From the NCBI GenBank assembly GCA_937883885.1, contig CAKZXL010000115.1, positions 1 to 13,523 on the forward strand: 13,523 nucleotides of DNA, in the 5' to 3' direction. Below are positions 8,616 to 13,523 of this stretch, in pieces. The DNA comes from an uncultured Aquincola sp. (lineage in GTDB: Bacteria; Pseudomonadota; Gammaproteobacteria; Burkholderiales; Burkholderiaceae). The translations under genes were made by a program, and so were the position numbers. Position 1 is the first letter of the stretch. Every line of letters starts with the position of its first letter. The notes below the pieces were generated by a model that saw only the letters and a list, made by a program, of their open reading frames with translations, made no database searches and was not told where the DNA came from.

Positions 8616-9668
8616 ATGCGCTGTTATTGCGTGATGCACCATTCAAAGCCGCTTGAACTTGTCGAGCGGGAGACACCGCAGCCCGAGGGAACCGAAGTGC
8701 TCGTGCGGGTGAAGGCTGCGGGCCTTTGCCACACGGATCTGCACATCTGGGAAGGCTTTTACGACCTGGGCGGCGGCAAGCGCATGAACCTGGCAGACCG
8801 TGGCATCAAGCCACCCATCATCCTCAGCCACGAAATCTGTGGCGAGGTGGTGGCGGCCGGGCCGGACGCAGGCGAAGTCCCGACCGGCTCCCGCTTCGTG
8901 ATCCACCCCTGGATTGGCTGCGGTGAATGCCCCACCTGCCTGCGCGGCGATGAGAACCTTTGCCTGAAGGGCCGCGCCCTTGGCGTGGTCAAGCCCGGCG
9001 GCTTTGCGGATTACGTGATCGTTCCCCACCCACGCTACCTGGTCAACATCGACGGCCTGGACGACGCCGAGGCAGCGCCCCTGGCCTGCGCGGGCGTGAC
9101 CACCTACAGCGCCATCAAGAAACTGGGCGAAGGCATCCACCGCGAACCCGTCGTGATGATTGGTGCCGGAGGCCTGGGCCTGATGGCCATCGAGGTGCTG
9201 AAGGCCCTTGGCGGCAAAGGCGCGATCGTGGTGGACATCGACCCTGCCAAGCGCGAAGCCGCGCTGGCAGCCGGCGCGCTGGCGGTGATTGACGGTAAGG
9301 CAGCCGATGCGACCAGCCAGATCATCGCGGCGACTGAAGGCGGTGCCGGCCAGATTCTGGACCTGGTGGGCTCGTCTGCAACCGTGTCGCTGGCCATGCA
9401 GAGCGCCCGGCGCGGCGGCCACATCGTCATCTGCGGGCTGATGGGCGGCGACCTGACCATCTCCCTGGCGACCATCCCGCTGCGCCCGCTGTGCATCGAG
9501 GGCAGCTACGTCGGCACCCTGGCCGAACTGCGAGAGCTGGTGGAGCTGGTCAAGCGCACCGGCATGAAGTCGATTCCGGTGTCGCGCCGCCCCATGGCCC
9601 AGGTGAACCAGGCCATCAACGACCTGCACCACGGCAAGGTGATCGGGCGCGCAGTCCTGATCCCATGA
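8616..9668 (+). CDS. chnD: 6-hydroxyhexanoate dehydrogenase (zinc-dependent alcohol dehydrogenase)
   Basis: This enzyme oxidises 6-hydroxyhexanoate to 6-oxohexanoate with NAD+. It is a medium-chain zinc alcohol dehydrogenase of 350 residues that closely resembles Acinetobacter ChnD. The N-terminal block CYCV.HH and GLCHTDLHIWEG match, as does the distinctive insertion YDLGGGKRMNLADRG. The catalytic zinc ligands are C38, H72 (with E73) and C158. The structural zinc site is C102, C105, C108 and C116 in GCGECPTCLRGDENLC. The coenzyme motif GAGGLG is at 183-188. The ATG at 8616 follows AAGGA at a spacing of about 10 bases. chnE starts 22 bases after the stop, so the pair is probably one transcript. 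Confidence 0.93.
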   Translation: MRCYCVMHHSKPLELVERETPQPEGTEVLVRVKAAGLCHTDLHIWEGFYDLGGGKRMNLADRGIKPPIILSHEICGEVVAAGPDAGEVPTGSRFVIHPWIGCGECPTCLRGDENLCLKGRALGVVKPGGFADYVIVPHPRYLVNIDGLDDAEAAPLACAGVTTYSAIKKLGEGIHREPVVMIGAGGLGLMAIEVLKALGGKGAIVVDIDPAKREAALAAGALAVIDGKAADATSQIIAATEGGAGQILDLVGSSATVSLAMQSARRGGHIVICGLMGGDLTISLATIPLRPLCIEGSYVGTLAELRELVELVKRTGMKSIPVSRRPMAQVNQAINDLHHGKVIGRAVLIP

Positions 9669-9690
9669 GCTTCTGAAAGAACACCCCACC

Positions 9691-11121
9691 ATGTACCCCC
9701 AACTCAGCCTCTACATCGACGGACAAATGCTGCGCGGCGAAGGCCGCCGCGAGCAGGATGTCCTGAACCCCGCCAACAACCAGGTGATCGGCCAGTTGCC
9801 GCATGCCACCCAGGCCGACCTTGACATGGCACTGGCAGCGGCCCAGCGCGCGTTCGCGTCGTGGCGCAACAGCACGGCGATGCAGCGCGCGCAAGTGCTG
9901 AAAGCCGTCGCAGCATTGATCCGCGAACGTGCGCCGCAGATCGGCCGCAATCTCACCCTGGAGCAAGGCAAGCCCCTGGCCGAAGGCGTGGGCGAAGTGG
10001 CGGTCTGCGCCGAGCACGCCGAGTGGCATGCGGAGGAATGCCGGCGCATCTACGGTCGCCTTATTCCACCGCGCGATGCCAGCGTCCAGCAGACCGTGCT
10101 GCGTGAACCCATTGGCGTGTGCGTGGCGTTCTCACCCTGGAACTTCCCCTTCAGCCAGGCCTTTCGCAAGGTGGTCGCGGCCATTGGCGCCGGGTGTACG
10201 GTTATCCTCAAGGGCTCCAGCGACACACCGGCCTCGGTGCAGGCGATCGCCCAACTGTTTCACGACGCCGGCTTGCCCCCGGGCGTGCTGAACGTGGTGT
10301 CCGGTGACTCCGGGATGATCTCGGACTACCTGATTCGCTCGCCCATCGTGCGCAAGATTTCCTTCACCGGCTCCACGCCCGTCGGTCAGCAGTTGGCGGC
10401 GCTCGCCGGGCAGATGATGAAGCGCACCACCATGGAGTTGGGCGGCCACGCGCCCGTCATCGTGTGTGACGATGCGGACATCGACCGGGCAGCAGACGTG
10501 CTGTCTGGCTTCAAATTCCGCAACGCGGGCCAGGTGTGCATCTCCCCCACGCGCTTTTATGTGCAGGACGGTGTGTACGATCGTTTCGTCGAACGATTCG
10601 CGCAGCGGGCGCAGGCCCTGGCGGTCGGTGACGGGCTGGTTGAAACCAACCGCATGGGGCCGCTGGCGCAACCGCGCCGCGTTGCCGCCATGGAGGACTT
10701 CGTGGAAGACGCCCGCCAGCGCGGCGCCAAGATCGTGGCGGGCGGCCATCGGCTGCAAGGCGACGGCAACTTCTTCGCCCCCACGGTGCTGGCTGACTTG
10801 CCCGACGACTCGCGCTTCATGACCGAGGAGCCCTTCGGCCCGATGGCCGGCATGGTGCGATTCAAGACGGTGGAAGAAGTGCTCGCGCGCGCCAACAGCC
10901 TGCCCTTCGGCCTGGCGTCGTATGCCTTCACCACATCGCTGAAAAACGCGCACCAGATCTCGCGCGGGCTGGAAGCGGGCATGGTGTCCATCAACCACAT
11001 CGGGTTGGCGCTGGCCGAGACACCGTTCGGCGGCATCAAGGAAAGCGGCTATGGCAGCGAGGGCGGCAGCGAAACCTTCGACGGCTATCTGACCACCAAG
11101 TTTGTGTCGCAACTCAATTGA
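9691..11121 (+). CDS. chnE: 6-oxohexanoate dehydrogenase (aldehyde dehydrogenase)
   Basis: This enzyme oxidises 6-oxohexanoate to adipate, the last step of the pathway encoded here. It has 476 residues, normal for the aldehyde dehydrogenase superfamily. PWNFP is at 149-153 with N151 of the oxyanion hole. K174 is the coenzyme-binding lysine, in KGSSDTP (many relatives have KPSE). FTGST is at 225-229, the general base is E249 in ELGGHAP, and the nucleophile is C283 in GQVC. EEPFGP lies further on. The gene is intact and sits 22 bases behind chnD, with only a weak GAAAGA as ribosome site. The substrate is assigned from the gene order, because the superfamily fold alone does not show it. Confidence 0.9.
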   Translation: MYPQLSLYIDGQMLRGEGRREQDVLNPANNQVIGQLPHATQADLDMALAAAQRAFASWRNSTAMQRAQVLKAVAALIRERAPQIGRNLTLEQGKPLAEGVGEVAVCAEHAEWHAEECRRIYGRLIPPRDASVQQTVLREPIGVCVAFSPWNFPFSQAFRKVVAAIGAGCTVILKGSSDTPASVQAIAQLFHDAGLPPGVLNVVSGDSGMISDYLIRSPIVRKISFTGSTPVGQQLAALAGQMMKRTTMELGGHAPVIVCDDADIDRAADVLSGFKFRNAGQVCISPTRFYVQDGVYDRFVERFAQRAQALAVGDGLVETNRMGPLAQPRRVAAMEDFVEDARQRGAKIVAGGHRLQGDGNFFAPTVLADLPDDSRFMTEEPFGPMAGMVRFKTVEEVLARANSLPFGLASYAFTTSLKNAHQISRGLEAGMVSINHIGLALAETPFGGIKESGYGSEGGSETFDGYLTTKFVSQLN

Positions 11122-11128
11122 GGCGCAA

Positions 11129-11158
11129 AGGCTGCCAATCCGCAAAGATGGGCAGCCT
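11129..11158. terminator. Stem-loop between convergent chnE and chnR
   Basis: AGGCTGCC (11129-11136) pairs with GGCAGCCT (11151-11158) around a 14-base loop, starting eight bases after the chnE stop. No T-run follows on the plus strand, where the next bases are CTAAAAAATT, so terminator strength is doubtful. A second, weaker inverted repeat (CTGCCT at 11180, AGGCAG at 11204) lies between it and the chnR stop. Confidence 0.5.
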
Positions 11159-11247
11159 CTAAAAAATTACCGGCCACCGCTGCCTACCCCCCATCGTGGG
11201 CGCAGGCAGTGACGCCGACCAGCGGCATCGCCTGACCGATTCGCCAG

Positions 11248-12177
11248 TCAGGACAGGCTGTCGGTCTCGCGTGGTGCTGCCACGATCACAGCGCTTCGGA
11301 ATTCCATAGGTGTCTGCTGGAACGCCCGCTTGAAGTGCCGCACCAGATGGCTCTGGTCAGAGAATCCACAGTCCATGGCAATGCACTTCAGCGGCGTCGC
11401 CACAGGACGACTGAGCAGTCGCCGGGCGCGCTCTAGGCGCTGGCGCAAAACATAGGCGTGTGGCGCACAGCCAAACTCCGCATGAAACTTGCGGATCAGC
11501 CCGGACATACTGACGCCCGCCTCGCGTGCCATCTCATCGAGCTTGAGGTTGCGATCCAGGTTGTCCTCGACATACTGGGCCAAACGCCGCCGCTGCCAAT
11601 CGGCCATGCGGCCGGCCAGCGGCACCTCGCGCACGCCGGCCTTGGCGTAACGGCGCAGCAGATGAACGCACAGCTGGTTCACCAACGCCGACCGGTACAG
11701 CCCACCGCCCAGCCCGCCGCTTTGCAGTTCGGACTCGAAAGCGGACACAAGGACGGGCAGAACATCGTCTTTGGCACGCACGCAGTCTTCCATGCCCACA
11801 TCACTCACGCTTCGCTCAAAAACCTCTTCGGCGACACGGCACAGCTCGGTGTGGGCCAGATAGATGTGCGTGACTTCGATCGGACGGTCCCACTTCCACT
11901 GCGACGACTCGCCGCGGGTCAGCAGCGAGCACACGCCCTGCCCCACCCGCTCGCTGGTCCAGGCGCCACCTGCGCGCCGACTCATGACCGCATCGTCGCC
12001 CTTGTAACGCACGAGCATGTAGTCGCGCATGGAGGGTATTTCAACGTCAAGGGACGTGTACTGATAGCCCTTGAGCGTTACCTGCTCCCAACCGACTGGC
12101 ACGCTGTCCAGCGTCAGCTGGCCGGGTATCCAGCGAGGAACTTCATCAGGCGCAACAAGTTGACTCACAAAGAGCAT
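11248..12177 (-). CDS. chnR: AraC/XylS-family transcriptional activator of the chn genes
   Basis: This DNA-binding regulator probably activates the chn operons when cyclohexanone or a related inducer is present, as ChnR does in Acinetobacter. The N-terminal ~180 residues form the variable sensing part (EVPRWIPGQLTLDS, WKWDRPIEVTHIYL). The C-terminal AraC domain has two helix-turn-helix units: one around 213-233 (LDEMAREAGVSMSGLIRKFH) and one around 263-286 (LKCIAMDCGFSDQSHLVRHF). The gene is convergent to chnE. The ATG at 12177 has GGAG only one base before it. A GTG at 12168 sits 8 bases behind the same GGAG and may be the true start, giving 306 residues. The target promoters are not identified here. 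Confidence 0.88.
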   Translation of the reverse strand: MLFVSQLVAPDEVPRWIPGQLTLDSVPVGWEQVTLKGYQYTSLDVEIPSMRDYMLVRYKGDDAVMSRRAGGAWTSERVGQGVCSLLTRGESSQWKWDRPIEVTHIYLAHTELCRVAEEVFERSVSDVGMEDCVRAKDDVLPVLVSAFESELQSGGLGGGLYRSALVNQLCVHLLRRYAKAGVREVPLAGRMADWQRRRLAQYVEDNLDRNLKLDEMAREAGVSMSGLIRKFHAEFGCAPHAYVLRQRLERARRLLSRPVATPLKCIAMDCGFSDQSHLVRHFKRAFQQTPMEFRSAVIVAAPRETDSLS

Positions 12178-12357
12178 CTCCGAAACATCACGGACCCAAA
12201 ACGTGGGCGGTCTATGATTTTCATCAATGCAACTGCGACCTCCATGGGGGTAAGTACTAATAGCTCATGGTATTGAGTCCGCGCGGAAAAGCACCCGCCT
12301 TGGCGCCCCGTCCTACCCATGTCGAATGGGGAGGACGGGGCAGATTCCAATCAAATG
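12178..12357. promoter_or_regulatory. chnR upstream region with a hairpin at its distal end
   Basis: These 180 bases carry the 5' region of chnR, transcribed leftwards. No promoter could be assigned with confidence by eye. The part farthest from chnR contains the hairpin at 12305-12341, and 16 bases beyond that the livF 3' duplicate begins, so this is also the right boundary of the chn segment. Confidence 0.4.
12305..12341. repeat. Strong inverted repeat (hairpin) at the right boundary of the chn segment
   Basis: GCCCCGTCCT (12305-12314) pairs perfectly with AGGACGGGGC (12332-12341). Inside it CCCAT (12316-12320) pairs with ATGGG (12326-12330) around the loop GTCGA, with one A-G mismatch between the helices. 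No T-run follows closely on either strand. It could be a terminator, a transcript-stabilising fold or a recombination-related structure. Confidence 0.75.
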
Positions 12358-12540
12358 GAGATCATCCAGGCGATCCGCGCCGAGGGCGTCACCGTGTTTT
12401 TGGTGGAACAAAACGCCAACCGCGCCCTGCAAATCGCCGACCGCGGCTACGTGCTGGAAAACGGCCACGTAGTGCTGCAAGACACCGGCGCCGCGCTGCT
12501 CACCAATGCAGACGTGCGCAAGGCGTATCTGGGGGCTTGA
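12358..12540 (+). pseudogene. Duplicated 3' fragment of livF
   Basis: The segment encodes the last 60 residues of LivF (EIIQAIRAEG to ADVRKAYLGA) in the correct frame, with one substitution (Arg to His in LENGHVV) against the intact copy. It lacks Walker A, the signature and Walker B, so it cannot be a working ATPase. An ATG at 12319 happens to be in frame but lies in unrelated sequence. This is the right copy of the direct repeat around the chn cluster. Confidence 0.93.
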
Positions 12541-12544
12541 TGCG
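12358..12544 (+). repeat. Direct repeat, right copy (livF 3' end)
   Basis: This is the partner of 3510-3696: 184 of 187 bases are identical, in the same orientation and 8,848 bases apart. After TGATGCG the two flanks diverge completely. Here the sequence runs into the small orf41 and pfk, whereas the left copy runs into a terminator and the chn spacer. Confidence 0.93.
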
Positions 12545-12556
12545 AGCACTGACGGC

Positions 12557-12682
12557 TTACGGTTCGTTGGAATCGTTTTGCTTCTTCTTGCCTTGGTCGT
12601 AATGCCACTTGATGGCAAAGAACATGCACGTGCCAAACACCAGCACCTTGAACGCAATAAAGACTATTGGGATCCAATCCAT
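12557..12682 (-). CDS. Small single-pass membrane protein, 41 aa, hypothetical
   Basis: A minus-strand frame runs from ATG at 12682 to TAA at 12557. The product begins MDWIPIVFIAFKVLVFGTCM, and hydrophobic residues continue to about residue 24. KWHYDQGKKK and a polar tail follow. This is the layout of a one-helix inner-membrane miniprotein with a positively charged cytoplasmic end. It lies downstream of the pfk fragment on the same strand (78 bases between) and convergent to the livF fragment, with 16 bases between their stops. No clear ribosome site is seen (a weak CAGG lies further upstream). I do not recognise a family. The protein-like design supports it, but its short length limits certainty. 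Confidence 0.55.
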   Translation of the reverse strand: MDWIPIVFIAFKVLVFGTCMFFAIKWHYDQGKKKQNDSNEP

Positions 12683-12760
12683 CTCGGTAACCTGACCCTG
12701 TTGATTGTGAGGAGCAGCCCCTCAAAACGCTGCTCGCGCAGCCTCTGACAACGCGGCACA

Positions 12761-13410
12761 TCAATCCCCCAGGCACACCCCGATATCGCGCGCTGTGGTG
12801 ATCAGCTCGTGGCCTGGCGGCACCGTGCGCTGGGTGTTGGCAACGTCGGCGATCGGCACGCTGCCGATGCGGCCGTCTTGCAGCGTGACCATGCGGCCAA
12901 ATTTCCCGGCGATCACCAGTTGCGCCGCGTGGTGGCCAAAGCGCGTGGCCAGCACGCGGTCGAAAGGGGTGGGGTCGCCGCCGCGCTGCACATGGCCCAG
13001 CACGGTGGTGCGCACTTCGCTTTTCAGGTGCGGCTGCAGTTGCTGGCGCAGCACATGGCCCACGCCGCCCAGGCGCACCGGGTCGGGGCTATGCGCCACG
13101 CGTTCGCGTTCGGTGAGGCTGCCGCCGCGCTGCTTGGCGCCCTCGCCGATGCAGATGATGGTGTAGCGCTGGCGCTTTTCGCGCTCCTGGCAGCGTGCCG
13201 CCACGGCTTGCAGGTCGTAGTCGATCTCGGGCAGCAGGATCACGTCGGCCGCGCCGGCAATGCCGGCCTCCAGGGCCAGCCAGCCCGCGTGGCGGCCCAT
13301 GGTCTCGACGATCATCACCCGGTGGTGGCTGTTGCCAGTGCTTTCCACCCGGTGTAGCGCATCGGCGACCGTGGCCACCGCCGTGTCAAAACCAAAGCTG
13401 CGCTCGCACA
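12761..13410 (-). pseudogene. 6-phosphofructokinase, 5' part removed by IS1071
   Basis: The minus-strand frame continues from the IS1071 tip at 13410 to a TGA at 12761, leaving about 215 C-terminal residues. It reads CERSFGFDTAVAT straight from the junction, then HHRVMIVETMGRHAGW (the substrate-binding block of the PFK family), HVQRGGDPTPFDRVLATR and a normal C-terminus. Complete enzymes have roughly 320-370 residues. The missing part holds the nucleotide or pyrophosphate site (GGDGT/GGDD region) and the catalytic Asp of the TIDND motif, so the fragment should be inactive. A GTG at 13378 is the first in-frame start but is not the native one. The part that separates ATP- from PPi-dependent types is lost. 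Confidence 0.92.
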
Positions 13411-13523
13411 GGGGTCTCCTCGTTTTCAGTGCAATAAGTGACGGTACGAAAAGCTAGCACTGGCGCGGAGGTGGTGTTGGTAGATCGTTGATTTCATTGA
13501 CTTTCCTGTTCACTTTCAAATCT
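13411..13523. mobile_element. IS1071 terminal inverted repeat (right copy, partial)
   Basis: The sequence begins GGGG at 13411 and matches the reverse complement of bases 1-79 with five differences, at repeat positions 39, 59, 66, 68 and 75. The repeat continues to the window edge, and the known length of about 110 bp would place its inner limit near 13520. The tip lies inside the 6-phosphofructokinase gene. Because the two visible ends differ slightly, they are probably the left and right ends of IS1071, which would place the two copies in direct orientation (inference). Confidence 0.85.

Noticed and set aside
10132..11145. 337-codon minus-strand frame opposite chnE
   Set aside because: Low-complexity translation typical of the reverse strand of a GC-rich aldehyde dehydrogenase gene.
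5042..12233. Shared TCATTGCAAC (5042) and TCAATGCAAC (12224) upstream of chnB and chnR as a possible ChnR site
   Set aside because: A 9-of-10 match between two such spacers is about what chance gives; no second half-site or matching copy was seen before chnC or chnD.
11458..12276. 272-codon plus-strand frame opposite chnR
   Set aside because: Shadow of chnR, which has two clear helix-turn-helix units on the minus strand.
12267..12602. 111-codon plus-strand frame across the livF fragment
   Set aside because: Arg-rich translation in a frame different from the livF remnant; it spans unrelated segments and is an accident of composition.

Overview
The window looks like the cargo of an IS1071-bounded composite transposon from a betaproteobacterium, most likely a member of the Comamonadaceae (Alicycliphilus, Acidovorax or Comamonas type). 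Three things point there. Both window edges end in matching inverted terminal sequences that begin GGGGTCTCCTCG, which I recognise as the long terminal repeat of IS1071, a Tn3-family element that carries catabolic genes in this group. A short dispersed sequence typical of Comamonadaceae follows livF. The coding sequence is GC-rich throughout. No complete transposase lies inside the window.

Layout: 1-79 is the end of the left IS1071 copy. It cuts off the first codons of livH. livH', livM, livG and livF (to 3692) follow as a tightly overlapping operon for a branched-chain amino acid type (HAAT) ABC importer, without its periplasmic binding protein. A bidirectional terminator (3719-3743) and a roughly 345-base spacer lead to a complete cyclohexanol/cyclohexanone-to-adipate cluster: chnC (lactone hydrolase), chnB (cyclohexanone monooxygenase), chnA (cyclohexanol dehydrogenase), an outer-membrane channel-like protein, chnD (6-hydroxyhexanoate dehydrogenase), chnE (6-oxohexanoate dehydrogenase) and, convergent with them, chnR (AraC-type regulator). 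Next come a strong hairpin, a second 187-bp copy of the 3' end of livF, a 41-codon small membrane-protein ORF and a 6-phosphofructokinase gene whose 5' part is cut off by the right IS1071 copy (13411 to the end).

How the genes work together: ChnA oxidises cyclohexanol to cyclohexanone, ChnB inserts oxygen to give epsilon-caprolactone, and ChnC opens the ring to 6-hydroxyhexanoate. ChnD and ChnE oxidise this to adipate, which general chromosomal metabolism must then take up because no adipate-activation genes are present. No cyclohexane hydroxylase is present, so the entry substrate is the alcohol or the ketone. ChnR is the probable activator, and the outer-membrane protein a plausible entry channel. 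Four hairpins separate or end the chn modules.

The most unusual feature is architectural. The chn cluster sits between direct copies of the livF 3' end (98.4% identical), as if it had been inserted at that site in a livHMGF / orf41 / pfk chromosomal locus. Two IS1071 copies then cut through livH and pfk and captured the whole segment. The biochemistry is that of a known pathway. The nested mobilisation, the channel gene inside the cluster and the inter-gene stem-loops deserve the closest look.
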